A stretch of 64,000 bases of DNA from positions 95,805-159,804 of the forward strand of contig JBAXHT010000001.1 in NCBI GenBank assembly GCA_037138755.1. Reading direction: 5' to 3'. The position numbers and the translations under genes were made by a program. The stretch is from Armatimonadota bacterium (GTDB lineage: Bacteria; Armatimonadota; Fimbriimonadia; Fimbriimonadales; Fimbriimonadaceae). Below the pieces are notes generated by a model that saw nothing but the letters and a program-made list of their open reading frames with translations, was not told the origin of the DNA and ran no database searches. Positions 8,584 through 16,893 of this stretch are shown in pieces; positions within the stretch are counted from its first letter, which is position 1, and each line of letters opens with the position of its first letter.

Positions 8584-8613
8584 AAAGCGACGAGCTGTTT
8601 GGCTCGTCGCTTT
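8584..8613 (-). terminator. Rho-independent terminator after the 34-residue basic protein
   Basis: AAAGCGACGAGC pairs with GCTCGTCGCTTT across a 6-nt loop, a perfect 12-bp stem. On the minus strand it is followed by a T-rich run (TTTTTCTTT) that merges directly into the AAGGA ribosome site of the 49-residue gene. Confidence 0.85.
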
Positions 8614-8636
8614 GAGTCGATCTGGAGTGGTGGAAA

Positions 8637-8741
8637 TTAAGAAGTCTTGAGCTTCGCGGAACCCTTCTTGATCGCGCGATTCTTCTTCTTGACTTTCTTG
8701 ACGCTTGCTTGCATCTTCACTTTAACGAGAGACTTTGCCAT
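8637..8741 (-). CDS. 34-residue lysine-rich small protein
   Basis: ATG at 8741 to TAA at 8637 encodes 34 residues, MAKSLVKVKMQASVKKVKKK then NRAIKKGSAKLKTS. Thirteen of 34 residues are lysine and there is no acidic residue. TATAAC lies 8 nt upstream of the ATG and a strong intrinsic terminator follows, so it looks like a monocistronic, strongly delimited transcript. Such extreme basic composition is typical of ribosome- or nucleic-acid-binding peptides; that role is inference and I do not recognise a ribosomal protein in it. It is too short for ordinary gene callers. Confidence 0.6.
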   Translation of the reverse strand: MAKSLVKVKMQASVKKVKKKNRAIKKGSAKLKTS

Positions 8742-8757
8742 ATCTTCTAGTTATACC

Positions 8758-10011
8758 CTAAGCCAAAACCGCGAGTAACTCCTGCACTTCAAGCATTGCG
8801 GTATTGAGTGCCGAAACGGCGTGGTCAACCTGCTCGGCGTTGATGATGAGCGGCGGTTCCCAGCGGAGGACTCTTGGGTTGTTGAGGGCGTAGGCGACGC
8901 AGACGCCTTCTTTCATCAGAGTGGCGACGGCGACTTCGCCGACTTCGTCTTCGGTGAACTCGATTCCGATCATGAGTCCGCGACCACGAACGTCGCCAAG
9001 GATAGCGGGGTATCGAGATTGGATTTCTCGGAACCCGTTGATCATTCGCTCGCCCATTCTTTGGGAGTTCTCGATGAGCTCGGGGGAAAGTTGGGAGAGG
9101 GCGGCGAGACCGGCGGCGCAGGCGAGGGGGTTTCCGCCGAAAGTGGAGGTGTGGATCATCGGGTTTTCGCCGTAGACCTTGTTGTAGATGTCCTCTGTAT
9201 AGACGGTGACGCCGAGGGGCATGACTCCACCGCCGATGGCTTTGGCGAGGGTCATGATGTCTGGGGTGATGCCCTCGTAGTTACAGGCAAAGGCGTAGCC
9301 GGTTCGGCCAAGTCCGCTTTGGACTTCGTCGAGGATGAGTAGCGCGCCGTGCTTATCGCAAGCTTCTCGAGCGGCTCGTAGATAGCCATCTGGAGGAACG
9401 ATGATTCCACCTTCACCTTGGACGGGTTCGAGGATGACGCAGGCGGTTTGGTCGTCGATGGCTTGGACGAGGGCATCGGTGTTACCGTAGTTCACGAACT
9501 CAACGCCGGGCATCAGCGGGAAGAATTTCTTGCGGTACTTCTCACGGCCGGTGGTGGCGAGGGCTCCGAGGGTTTTGCCGTGGTAGCTACCGTTGGTGGA
9601 GACGATTTTTGCGCGACCGGTTGCGCCTTTGGCGAGTTTGAGCGCGGCTTCGACGGCCTCGGCTCCAGAGTTACAGAAGAAGGAGAATTGGAGATTGCCG
9701 GGGGTGATTTCGGCGAGCTTTTCGGCGAGGTCGGCTTGTTGTTTGGTGAAGAACGCCTTTCCGCTGAGGGCGATTTGGTCGAGTTGAACTTTGACGGCTT
9801 CGATGACGACGGGGTTGCGGTGGCCGAAGGTGAAGGTTCCGTAGCCGCCGAGACAGTCGAGGAATTGCCGACCTTCGTGGTCGTAGATGTAGCACCCTTC
9901 CGCCCGCATTTCGACCCCGAATCCGGCGAAGCCCATGAGCTTGGCGAGGTTGGGGTTGATGTACTTCGTGTACTTTTCGTAAACGTCGGTGTAGAGGGCG
10001 TCGGCGCTCAT
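8758..10011 (-). CDS. Class III PLP-dependent aminotransferase (putrescine/acetylornithine type)
   Basis: A 417-residue cytosolic fold-type I PLP enzyme. FFCNSGAEAVEAALKLAK is the phosphate-binding loop, LLILDEVQSGLGRTG the cofactor Asp-Glu-x-Gln motif, and MTLAKAIGGGVMPLG carries the Schiff-base lysine. It most resembles putrescine:2-oxoglutarate or acetylornithine-type transaminases (ARG/GABA-T branch). With no arg or polyamine genes beside it, the donor amine cannot be fixed. The start is supported by TATACT exactly 6 nt upstream. The divergent MarR/epimerase pair lies just beyond. Confidence 0.88.
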   Translation of the reverse strand: MSADALYTDVYEKYTKYINPNLAKLMGFAGFGVEMRAEGCYIYDHEGRQFLDCLGGYGTFTFGHRNPVVIEAVKVQLDQIALSGKAFFTKQQADLAEKLAEITPGNLQFSFFCNSGAEAVEAALKLAKGATGRAKIVSTNGSYHGKTLGALATTGREKYRKKFFPLMPGVEFVNYGNTDALVQAIDDQTACVILEPVQGEGGIIVPPDGYLRAAREACDKHGALLILDEVQSGLGRTGYAFACNYEGITPDIMTLAKAIGGGVMPLGVTVYTEDIYNKVYGENPMIHTSTFGGNPLACAAGLAALSQLSPELIENSQRMGERMINGFREIQSRYPAILGDVRGRGLMIGIEFTEDEVGEVAVATLMKEGVCVAYALNNPRVLRWEPPLIINAEQVDHAVSALNTAMLEVQELLAVLA

Positions 10012-10017
10012 ATTGTG

Positions 10018-10023
10018 AGTATA
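10018..10023 (-). promoter_or_regulatory. Leaderless-type -10 box (TATACT, 6 nt before start)
   Basis: On the minus strand TATACT, then CACAAT, then the ATG at 10011 of the aminotransferase. No ribosome binding site is visible. It lies within the 15 bases between this gene and the marR-like gene's 3' end. Confidence 0.6.
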
Positions 10024-10026
10024 CGG

Positions 10027-10485
10027 CTAGTCGGTCGGCGAGGGTGCAAGCGGGGCAAGATGCAATCCCTTCCAGATGAGGTGCTTCACCCTTTGAATGG
10101 CTTCGATATCTTCCGGTTCAAGCTGGTGGAACAGTTCCCCGATGTGGGTTTCGAGAGCCGCCTGACCTTTCCGCAGCATCATCTGTCCCTTCTCGGTTCG
10201 AACAAGGTTGAACTGGCGGCGATCCGTCGGATGAACTTCCCGGACGATCAGGCCCTTCTTTTCTAGCTCGTTGATGATGCTTGTGATCGACGACGCCGGG
10301 GCACCCAGGGCTTTTCGGAGTTCACCGGGGGTTCTTTGCTTCTCGATGATGGCCAGGACAACCATCTGCTTGCTGCCAATGCCGAACTCTTCGAACGCCT
10401 CGGAGGCGCCTTCGAAGGTCTGCGAGAGGAACATCCAGATTGTCTGGACAAATTCCCATCCCAAGGCGTGCGGCTGCGGAGACAT
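10027..10485 (-). CDS. MarR-family transcriptional regulator
   Basis: A 152-residue dimeric winged-helix regulator. ELRKALGAPASSITSIINEL is the recognition helix region and KKGLIVREVHPTDRRQFNLV the wing with the conserved DxR. The start is placed at 10485 (MSPQPHALG), since the longer reading frame runs back into the facing gene. It is divergently transcribed from an NAD-dependent epimerase with only 29 bp between starts, and that gap contains two overlapping palindromes. This argues for autoregulation and control of the epimerase. The effector is unknown. Confidence 0.88.
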   Translation of the reverse strand: MSPQPHALGWEFVQTIWMFLSQTFEGASEAFEEFGIGSKQMVVLAIIEKQRTPGELRKALGAPASSITSIINELEKKGLIVREVHPTDRRQFNLVRTEKGQMMLRKGQAALETHIGELFHQLEPEDIEAIQRVKHLIWKGLHLAPLAPSPTD

Positions 10486-10491
10486 TTTTAT

Positions 10492-10512
10492 TACGAATAT
10501 CGTATTATACGA
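10492..10512. promoter_or_regulatory. Overlapping palindromes, probable MarR operator
   Basis: TACGAATATCGTA (10492-10504) and TCGTATTATACGA (10500-10512) are two overlapping perfect 13-bp palindromes sharing TCGTA. The second covers the TATTAT box of the rightward gene, and its complement contains TATAAT for the leftward gene. Binding of the adjacent MarR dimer here would block both promoters. The assignment rests on position and symmetry. Confidence 0.65.
10503..10508 (+). promoter_or_regulatory. Leaderless-type -10 box (TATTAT, 6 nt before start)
   Basis: TATTAT, then ACGAAC, then the ATG at 10515. It is embedded in the palindromic operator, so repressor and RNA polymerase binding would be mutually exclusive. 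Confidence 0.6.
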
Positions 10513-10514
10513 AC

Positions 10515-11525
10515 ATGGAATCAAGCCAGACAGTTTTCGTGACCGGCTCGACGGGCCTGCTTGGAGTTAACCTCATTCATGCTTTATTGGATCGGGGATA
10601 CACGGTTCGCGCATTGGTCCGCTCGGTGGAGAAGGCGAAGCGGGTTCTGCCTTCCTCGGACCGTCTGGAGGTGATCGAAGGAGATTTGGATCAAGTTGCA
10701 GCGTGGCTTTCCGACGCGACATCCTCCGACTTTGTGGTTCACGCGGCCGCCTACTTCCGCGAGTATTTTGGACGTGGCGACCACGATGTTAAGCTTCAGC
10801 GGCAGAACGTAGATGTTCCTGTCGAACTCGCCAAGGCGTGTCTGGCGAGCGGAGTCTCTCGGCTGGTGATGGTCTCAAGCTCGGGAGCGATTTCGCCTCC
10901 AACGGACGGAAAACCCGTGACCGAGGAGAGTCCCGCCGAGGGGCAACTTCCGCACAACGGCTACATGCAAAGCAAATCCCGCATGGAAAAGGAGCTTCAC
11001 AAGCTCGCTATTCCCGCGTCGCGGATGGTGATTGTGCGGCCGGGCTGGATGTGGGGCCCTCATGACAACGCGCCGACGGGGTCGGGGCAGATCTATCTCG
11101 ATATGCGTAAAGTTCGGAAGTATCAGTTTATCGACGGACCGGCATTTGGGATTGTGGATGCGCGGGACGTGGCTCGGGGAATCGTGGCTTGCTTAGAGGT
11201 CGAAAATCCATCACCGATTTACAACATCTCGGGCGAAAATATGTCGCCCTTGGCGGCGATTCGGGCGATCGCGGCGGTCCACGGCAAAACGACGATCTCG
11301 CCAGTACCGCTGAAGTTTGCAATGATGATGAGTCGGATTCTCGAACTGATTACGCGTCCGCTCGGTAAGCGGAATCCGCTACCTCTACAGGGTTTGCAGG
11401 TTCTTGGGTCAAACTTCGCAATGAGTTCGGAACTGGCAAAACGGGAGCTCGGAGTGACGTTCCGCCCGTTCTCGGAGACAGCGCGGGAGACAGTCGAGCA
11501 TTTGGATCGAGTCTTCCCGCTTTAG
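10515..11525 (+). CDS. NAD(P)-dependent epimerase/reductase (extended SDR)
   Basis: A 336-residue Rossmann enzyme. FVTGSTGLLGVNLIHALL is the TGxxGxxG cofactor site and NGYMQSKSRMEKE contains the YxxxK catalytic pair, with upstream Ser in MVSSSGAISP. It resembles the dihydroflavonol-4-reductase/3-beta-HSD branch. The start at 10515 is chosen because a TATTAT box lies 6 nt upstream; a longer frame would overlap the MarR gene. Regulation by the adjacent MarR protein through the shared palindrome is likely. The substrate is unknown. Confidence 0.85.
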   Translation: MESSQTVFVTGSTGLLGVNLIHALLDRGYTVRALVRSVEKAKRVLPSSDRLEVIEGDLDQVAAWLSDATSSDFVVHAAAYFREYFGRGDHDVKLQRQNVDVPVELAKACLASGVSRLVMVSSSGAISPPTDGKPVTEESPAEGQLPHNGYMQSKSRMEKELHKLAIPASRMVIVRPGWMWGPHDNAPTGSGQIYLDMRKVRKYQFIDGPAFGIVDARDVARGIVACLEVENPSPIYNISGENMSPLAAIRAIAAVHGKTTISPVPLKFAMMMSRILELITRPLGKRNPLPLQGLQVLGSNFAMSSELAKRELGVTFRPFSETARETVEHLDRVFPL

Positions 11526-11584
11526 GAACATCACGAAATATTTTGTGCGGAGTAGTTTCTGTTCCTCTTCGACAGGAAAGAACT

Positions 11585-11590
11585 TATAAT
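11585..11590 (+). promoter_or_regulatory. Leaderless-type -10 box (consensus TATAAT, 6 nt before start)
   Basis: A perfect TATAAT, then CTCAAC, then the ATG at 11597. No Shine-Dalgarno sequence. This box decides the start of the erythromycin-esterase-like gene against an upstream alternative at 11543. Confidence 0.7.
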
Positions 11591-11596
11591 CTCAAC

Positions 11597-13063
11597 ATGC
11601 TTGCGGCGCTCAGTTTGGCTACAGTTCTTTCCCTCCAAGGAAACTGGCTGGGTCAGAACGCCATTCCGCTCTCTCCTTCCGGAAAATTCTCGCAGTATGA
11701 CGACCTGAAAAAACTACGTTCTATGCTGGATGGCGTTCGCATCGTCGGAATGGGAGAGGCGACGCACGGAACTCGGGAATTTTTTGAGACCAAGCACCGA
11801 ATGTTCCGCTTCCTCGTGGAGGAGATGGGGTTTCGGGTCTTCATTCTCGAAGCCTCGATGGCGGGGTGCCTAATGATGGATGACTACGTTTTGGGGAAGA
11901 AAGTCGATGTGAAGGAGGCGATCTATCGGCAGCAGTTTTGGACTTGGTCAGTGGTAGAGCTGAGGGAGTTGCTGGAGTGGATGCGGGAGTACAACCGGAC
12001 CCACGCGGAGAAGTTGAGGGTGTTCGGTAATGACATGCAGAACTCTGAAGATCCGATGGTCTACTTCTTAAGCATCAAAGGGCGGCTTAAGAACTTCCCA
12101 AATGACACCAAGTTCCCTACGCAGGACGCTGAGTGGGAGAGCTGGCTACCACTAATCAAGGCTCAGTTGGGAGAGGAGGAGTTCAGGATTTCTGAGCTAG
12201 TTCTTGCTACCTATCGTCAAGCAAAGGGGAACGACTGGATTTCGGAGTTGCGCCTACTTCAGCAGCGGGTGATTCCGAAAATGCAAGAAACGTTCTCTGA
12301 CGCTGAGAAACTCCTGAAGGAATTGCCGAACCTCGATCCGGCGGCAAGAAGCGGATTGGAATTTGTGGATCAGCACAAAACAAAGCTCGTCCAGGAGGCG
12401 GAAAACACGAGAGAGGGGGCTCAAAAAATGAAAGAGTGGAAAGTGGCACTAATCGCCGCGCAATCGAAAGCGACGTCCGACAAAAAGCTCTCCGAACGCA
12501 TTCGCCTCCAAGTTGATCTCCTGGATTTTCTACTCTTCATCGGGACAATGCCGAAGGGCTTGAACCCAGGAAACTATCGTGACCAGTGCATGGCAACCAA
12601 CTCTACTACGATTATCGAAACGGTTCTGCCGAGTAGTAAGGCAATGATCTGGGCGCACAACGGGCACATTGGTCGTGCCAAGTTTGCGCAAGGATTCGAG
12701 GCGATGGGTTGGCACCTTGATAATCTGTGGAAGGAAAAGTACGTACCCTTAGCGTTCGCATTTTCCGAGGGATCGTTCCGAGCATCAGACGGGAATCAAG
12801 TCAAAACTCACAAGGTAGGCGCCTCGAAGGGTGGGCTCGAAACCCTTTTGCGCAAGGAAGGTCCAAAAGAAGACTTCTTCCTACCAGTACGCGGCCCCAG
12901 CGGCCTCCCAGATTTCCTCCGCCCCGACCTGACTTCGCGGCAGATTGGAGCAATCTGGAACGCACAAGTTGAGAAGGTGTCGACGCAGCCGTTCAACCTG
13001 CCCTTGTGGTATGACGGACTGTTCTTCTTTCATAAGACGACTTCGGCACGAGCGCTAAACTAG
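11597..13063 (+). CDS. Erythromycin esterase family protein, exported
   Basis: A 488-residue protein. A short signal peptide (MLAALSLATVLSLQG) precedes the erythromycin-esterase/EreA-like fold. The signature region is RIVGMGEATHGTREFFETKH, holding the conserved Glu-His pair and the second Glu/His used for water activation; WAHNGHIGR near residue 355 is the second conserved His motif. Family members hydrolyse macrolide lactones, but most environmental homologues have unknown substrates, so resistance should not be assumed. The start is set by TATAAT 6 nt upstream. Its TAG stop shares CTAG with the stop of the convergent dehydrogenase. Confidence 0.83.
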   Translation: MLAALSLATVLSLQGNWLGQNAIPLSPSGKFSQYDDLKKLRSMLDGVRIVGMGEATHGTREFFETKHRMFRFLVEEMGFRVFILEASMAGCLMMDDYVLGKKVDVKEAIYRQQFWTWSVVELRELLEWMREYNRTHAEKLRVFGNDMQNSEDPMVYFLSIKGRLKNFPNDTKFPTQDAEWESWLPLIKAQLGEEEFRISELVLATYRQAKGNDWISELRLLQQRVIPKMQETFSDAEKLLKELPNLDPAARSGLEFVDQHKTKLVQEAENTREGAQKMKEWKVALIAAQSKATSDKKLSERIRLQVDLLDFLLFIGTMPKGLNPGNYRDQCMATNSTTIIETVLPSSKAMIWAHNGHIGRAKFAQGFEAMGWHLDNLWKEKYVPLAFAFSEGSFRASDGNQVKTHKVGASKGGLETLLRKEGPKEDFFLPVRGPSGLPDFLRPDLTSRQIGAIWNAQVEKVSTQPFNLPLWYDGLFFFHKTTSARALN

Positions 13064-14010
13064 ACAATCTGATCGACAAGCGGTTCGTTGGTTTGGCACC
13101 GGCGGAAGTTTTCGACGAAGTGATCGAGAAGGGTTTGGGCTTCGTTTTGGAGGCCACCGGCGATGTGGGGGGTGATCCAGCAGTTGGGGGCGGTCCAGAG
13201 GGGGTGGCCCTCGGGCAGAGGTTCGGGGGAGACGACGTCGAGGAGGGCAGCGGCGAGGTCTTTGTTGAGGGCTTGGAGCAGGGCGGTTTGGTCGACGGTG
13301 TCGCCTCGGCCGATGTTCGTGAACGTTGCGCCGGGCTTCATCGCTTTGAACTCCTTTTCGCCAAATATGAGCTCGGTGGAGGCGTTGAGAGGGAGAATGT
13401 TGACGACGTGGTCGGCCCAGCCGAGCTGCTCTTTGAGTTCGGAAATCCGGTAGCAGGGGACACGCTCGGTGCCTCGGGGTTCCCTTCTCAGGCCGCGGAC
13501 TGTGCAGCGGAAAGGTTGGAGGAGTTCAGAGAGGCGTTCGCCGATGGCTCCGTAGCCGACGATAAGAACGGTTTGTCCTTCGAGGATTCTTGTTTGGGGT
13601 CTTAACTCTCCGTAGGTCCAGGTCTTGGCGTCGAGGGACGGGGCAAGGCGGCGGTTGTGAGCGAGGATGAAGGCGAGAGCGTGCTCGGCGCAGGGGGAGT
13701 CGTAGACGCTGCTGGAGTTGGTGAATGCGGTTTTCGTTTCTTTGAGGTGCCCGAGGATTTCGGAGGTGTCGTAGCGGGTGTAGCCGGCACTGGTGATGTG
13801 CATCCACTTTTTGGTTGTGCTGTTGAGGAGGTCTTCTACGGCGGGTTGACCGAAAAGGATTTCTGCTTCTTGGGCGCGGGGGTCTCCGGCCCCGGCGGTG
13901 AGGTTATTGACTCCGCTGGCGTCGATGACGAGGTCGTAGGGGGCGATTTTCTCGCGCAGCCAGGCTTCTTCGGAGGCGGAGAGCACGACGTTTGTCCAGA
14001 CGGTGGGCAC
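13060..14010 (-). CDS. D-2-hydroxyacid dehydrogenase
   Basis: A 316-residue NAD(H)-dependent dehydrogenase. VLIVGYGAIGERLSELL is the cofactor site. The catalytic triad is visible as Arg in TFTNIGRGDTVD, Glu in SPEPLPEGHPLW and His in NCWITPHIAGG. The N-terminal substrate domain is divergent from the GhrA/SerA group. The substrate is not deducible; glyoxylate/hydroxypyruvate-type activity is possible. It starts with GTG at 14010, preceded at exactly 6 nt by TAGAAT. It is divergent from dinB-like, with 41 bp holding both promoters, and convergent with the esterase gene (CTAG overlap). Confidence 0.87.
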   Translation of the reverse strand: MPTVWTNVVLSASEEAWLREKIAPYDLVIDASGVNNLTAGAGDPRAQEAEILFGQPAVEDLLNSTTKKWMHITSAGYTRYDTSEILGHLKETKTAFTNSSSVYDSPCAEHALAFILAHNRRLAPSLDAKTWTYGELRPQTRILEGQTVLIVGYGAIGERLSELLQPFRCTVRGLRREPRGTERVPCYRISELKEQLGWADHVVNILPLNASTELIFGEKEFKAMKPGATFTNIGRGDTVDQTALLQALNKDLAAALLDVVSPEPLPEGHPLWTAPNCWITPHIAGGLQNEAQTLLDHFVENFRRCQTNEPLVDQIV

Positions 14011-14016
14011 GGCTTG

Positions 14017-14022
14017 ATTCTA
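14017..14022 (-). promoter_or_regulatory. Leaderless-type -10 box (TAGAAT, 6 nt before GTG)
   Basis: On the minus strand TAGAAT, then CAAGCC, then the GTG at 14010. It shows the same spacing rule applied to a GTG start. Confidence 0.6.
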
Positions 14023-14039
14023 CTGCCTATCGGGGCAGG

Positions 14040-14045
14040 TACATT
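14040..14045 (+). promoter_or_regulatory. Leaderless-type -10 box (TACATT, 6 nt before start)
   Basis: TACATT, then CACAGC, then the ATG at 14052 of the DinB-family gene. It fixes this start against the longer frame from 13992. Confidence 0.6.
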
Positions 14046-14051
14046 CACAGC

Positions 14052-14468
14052 ATGACCGCACGAGAACTCATCGAAAAACAACTGGACGAGACTGGATTCC
14101 AGTTCAACGCCTGTCTGAAGGACCTGACGGAGGAGACCTTTGAGGCGAAACCGGTCGCGGTTTTGATGTCCTGTAAAGAGACGGTGGAGCACAGCATGGA
14201 GGCGCTTCAGGCGGTGATTACCGGAGTGGCTGGGGGGACGCACAGTTGGGGAACATACCAGGCTCCTGCATTACCGATGACTCAACTTATCGAAACATTC
14301 AATTCGTTGAGGGGGCTGGCTATTGAGGCAGGGCTATCGGTTTTTGATGACGATGCTCATTGGCTGAATGACTACTTGGTCTTGCACGAGGTCTATCACG
14401 TCGGGCAGATGGCGGCGGTTCGGCATGCGCTGGGTGATGGGTGGGACAGCTACGCGATCTATCGCTAG
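14052..14468 (+). CDS. DinB-family metal-binding helical-bundle protein
   Basis: A 138-residue four-helix bundle of the DinB/YfiT superfamily. The three metal-ligand histidines fit ETVEHSMEAL (helix 2) and HEVYHVGQMAAVRH (helix 4, HxxxH). Members include thiol transferases (bacillithiol, mycothiol) and uncharacterised stress proteins; the reaction here is unknown. The start is set by TACATT 6 nt upstream and by the conserved N-terminal helix MTARELIEKQLDET. It is divergent from the hydroxyacid dehydrogenase. Confidence 0.82.
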   Translation: MTARELIEKQLDETGFQFNACLKDLTEETFEAKPVAVLMSCKETVEHSMEALQAVITGVAGGTHSWGTYQAPALPMTQLIETFNSLRGLAIEAGLSVFDDDAHWLNDYLVLHEVYHVGQMAAVRHALGDGWDSYAIYR

Positions 14469-14495
14469 AAAACTATTCTCGCTTTGCTGGATTCT

Positions 14496-15233
14496 TTACA
14501 GCCGGACCGCATAGCCGGCACCGAAAAACCAGTTACCCCCAGCGCCGCCTTCAAAGGTTCTTCCTAAATGGAAATCGGCTTGTTGACGATGGTTATGGGC
14601 AAATGTTTTACCCAAGTGCATTGTGTGCGTAGTTGGCTGATCTTTCGTCCAAGTTCCGAGCCATTCCACAAAGATCGAGGAGTTTTTGCTTGTGTTTTGA
14701 CTGAGCATCATTGCAATGCTGTAAGCCGGGATGATGTCGGTCCCGATTCGTTTCCACTGGGCAAAATCTGACATCGTAATTGACGAGTTTTTAGTGATCT
14801 GCCGAGATGCAGAAAAGTACGCCTGTGTGTCGAACGAATTCGAAGTTAAATCCGCTTGACCAAGGGGCAGGCTCGTCCCAATTCCAGCGGCGGTATCCCA
14901 CCCACTTAACCAACTGAGCTGCTTACTCAGATAGAAGCTTGAGTCTCCGAACCCACTGAAGTCGATGCCGCGCCCGCCAAACGAAAAGTTGGGAAGCGTG
15001 AAATCGAGTTCAGTCCCTCCTGAACGACCCAGTCTTAGAACTGCTTCGGGACCAGATAACCCATCCGTATTGTGATCATGCTGAAATGTGGTTCCGAACT
15101 CTAGGATAATTTCGCCCTTTGCTAGTAATAACGCGTTGGTCGTAAAATTTGGCCTGTTCGCGTTGAGCGGCTCCTCGTCCGCAAGAATCAGACCTGTTAA
15201 ACAACTTGCCAAGAGTAATAGGAGTATCTTCAT
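14496..15233 (-). CDS. Outer-membrane beta-barrel protein (phenol MetA-like transporter family)
   Basis: A 245-residue protein with a clear signal peptide (KILLLLLASCLTGLILA). Alternating aromatic beta-strands follow, ending FFGAGYAVRL, a barrel-type C-terminal strand. NANRPNFTTNALLLAKGEII and ELDFTLPNFSF match the putative MetA-pathway/transporter family of outer-membrane proteins. The function of that family is poorly defined, and transport of small hydrophobic molecules is only suggested. Its ATG overlaps the stop of the DUF4337 gene (ATGA), so the two are co-translated; the pair may form one envelope unit. Confidence 0.72.
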   Translation of the reverse strand: MKILLLLLASCLTGLILADEEPLNANRPNFTTNALLLAKGEIILEFGTTFQHDHNTDGLSGPEAVLRLGRSGGTELDFTLPNFSFGGRGIDFSGFGDSSFYLSKQLSWLSGWDTAAGIGTSLPLGQADLTSNSFDTQAYFSASRQITKNSSITMSDFAQWKRIGTDIIPAYSIAMMLSQNTSKNSSIFVEWLGTWTKDQPTTHTMHLGKTFAHNHRQQADFHLGRTFEGGAGGNWFFGAGYAVRL

Positions 15234-15796
15234 GTCCCTAAAAAGTTTGCCAACGCGTTCGGATGAAGCGGCCAGTTAAACATCCCGGCGAGTCCCATCA
15301 CTAACCCAAAAATCGCAAAAATGAGTGCAAAACTGTACAGCCATCGTTTCCGTGCGAGGGCAGTAACCGCCAGAAGGGCAATGGCAACGGATATTGCCGA
15401 ATCCGACATATCAAATTGATCGTCACGAAAGTTCAAAGCGTTGTAAAGCTTCTCGGCATCCTCGGCCTTGGCTTTCACATCGTTACCCTCACCGGCTTGC
15501 TTTTTGACAAGTGCCTCCCACTTCTCAGCCCCTGCCCTAATAGAGTTTCGAGACTCGATCGCCTTGAGAGTGTCGACTGTTGCTTCGGCAGTCTCGAGAC
15601 GAGATTTATGTGCTTGGTACCAGCCCCAGTTGTCGATTCGATCAGCCTGCGCCTGCTGCATCGCCTGACAAATGTTGTCGTCTTTGATCTTAAAGATCCC
15701 CATGAAAACTGCTAAGAACGCGATAGTGATCGCCACAATGCTCGTCAATCGATCCTTGTTTGCGCTATCGGAATCAAACAGATCAGAGGGTTCCAT
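15230..15796 (-). CDS. DUF4337-like inner-membrane protein
   Basis: A 188-residue protein with an N-terminal transmembrane helix (TSIVAITIAFLAVFMGIF), a charged helical periplasmic or cytosolic middle (~40-125) and two C-terminal helices (AISVAIALLAVTALA and FALIFAIFGLVMGLAGMF). The sequence around QAMQQAQADRIDNWGWYQAHK is the recognisable core of DUF4337, a family of unknown function. It is the first gene of a two-gene unit with the outer-membrane protein (4-base overlap). Confidence 0.75.
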   Translation of the reverse strand: MEPSDLFDSDSANKDRLTSIVAITIAFLAVFMGIFKIKDDNICQAMQQAQADRIDNWGWYQAHKSRLETAEATVDTLKAIESRNSIRAGAEKWEALVKKQAGEGNDVKAKAEDAEKLYNALNFRDDQFDMSDSAISVAIALLAVTALARKRWLYSFALIFAIFGLVMGLAGMFNWPLHPNALANFLGT

Positions 15797-15938
15797 TCGA
15801 CCGCCTCGCCACCGAAATACATACCCCTTCCCGGTATCTAGATATCATCAACCGAAAGGACGATTGAATCGATTATTTGTTCATTACCGTGTTCACTACC
15901 GCACAAATTTGAACGTTAATCGTCAGAATCGGAAGACA

Positions 15939-16874
15939 CTAAGCCGCAACTGCATACTGCTCAACGTGTTTCAAACAACAAGCTCGCACCCGAGCCCTGA
16001 TTCGGTTGATGTACTTGGCTCGTTCGGTAACGCTCACGGCGCCCCGGGCGTCAAGGAGGTTGAACACATGGGAGCACCTGAGCGCGAGGTCTAGAGCGGG
16101 GTAGACGAGGCCCTTCGGGCCGGCTCCGGCGGGCGGGGTGCCTTCGGCTTGGGCAGAGGTGAGGATTCCTTGTTTCTCGTCCCAGAAGACTTCGGTTTCG
16201 ATGACGCGCTTGGATTCCTCCTCGTACATGTCGAACATCTTGAAGAGCATGTCGGTGGAGGCGACTTCGAAGTTGTAGACGTTGTCTTGCAGCTCCAGTT
16301 GATAATCGACATCCTTATACGAGAGGTCGTCGCTCCATTGGAGGTCCTTCCAGAAGGACTGCTGGTTGTTGAGCATCAGGCAGAGGCGCTCGGGGCCGTA
16401 GGTGATTTCGGCACAGACCGGGTTGCACTCGATTCCGCCCATTTGCTGGAAGAAGGTGAACTGGGTGACTTCGGCACCGTTGATCCAGACTTCCCAGCCG
16501 ACTCCGCTAGCTCCGGCGGCTTGGCTTTCCCAGTCGTCTTCGACGAACCGAATGTCGTTCTTGGAGGTATCGATTCCGATGGCATCGAGCGAGCCGAGGT
16601 AGAGGTCAACAATGTTCTCCGGTGACGGCTTCATGATGACCTGGTACTGGTAGTACCGCTGACTGCGCTGGGGGTTGAGGGTGTAGCGGCCGTCAGCGGG
16701 TCTTCTTGAAGGTTGGATGTAGGCGACGTTCCATGCATCGGGTCCGAGGACGCGGAGCGTGGTTGCGGGGTGCATGGTTCCGGCTCCGACTTCGACGTCG
16801 TAAGGCTGGAGGATGGCGCATCCTTGGGCTGACCAGTATTCGTTAAGGCGTCGGATCAGCTCCTGGAAAGTCAT
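15939..16874 (-). CDS. glyQ: Glycyl-tRNA synthetase alpha chain
   Basis: A 311-residue catalytic subunit of the bacterial alpha2beta2 glycyl-tRNA synthetase. [49 protein letters not shown] and [12 protein letters not shown] are hallmark motifs. Length and N-terminus are normal for the family. The beta subunit gene glyS, usually immediately downstream, is absent; the next gene on this strand is the unrelated DUF4337 membrane protein. CATAAT lies 7 nt upstream of the start and there is no Shine-Dalgarno sequence. Confidence 0.97.
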   Translation of the reverse strand: MTFQELIRRLNEYWSAQGCAILQPYDVEVGAGTMHPATTLRVLGPDAWNVAYIQPSRRPADGRYTLNPQRSQRYYQYQVIMKPSPENIVDLYLGSLDAIGIDTSKNDIRFVEDDWESQAAGASGVGWEVWINGAEVTQFTFFQQMGGIECNPVCAEITYGPERLCLMLNNQQSFWKDLQWSDDLSYKDVDYQLELQDNVYNFEVASTDMLFKMFDMYEEESKRVIETEVFWDEKQGILTSAQAEGTPPAGAGPKGLVYPALDLALRCSHVFNLLDARGAVSVTERAKYINRIRARVRACCLKHVEQYAVAA

Positions 16875-16893
16875 GCGTTAGATTATGACAGGA

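Noticed and set aside
9418-10266. 282-codon frame opposite the aminotransferase and marR-like gene
   Set aside because: Gly/Val/Glu/Asp-rich shadow of two well-supported genes; no ribosome site or family motif.
11597-13063. Macrolide resistance determinant
   Set aside because: Family membership is clear, but most environmental erythromycin-esterase homologues have other or unknown substrates; no resistance context.
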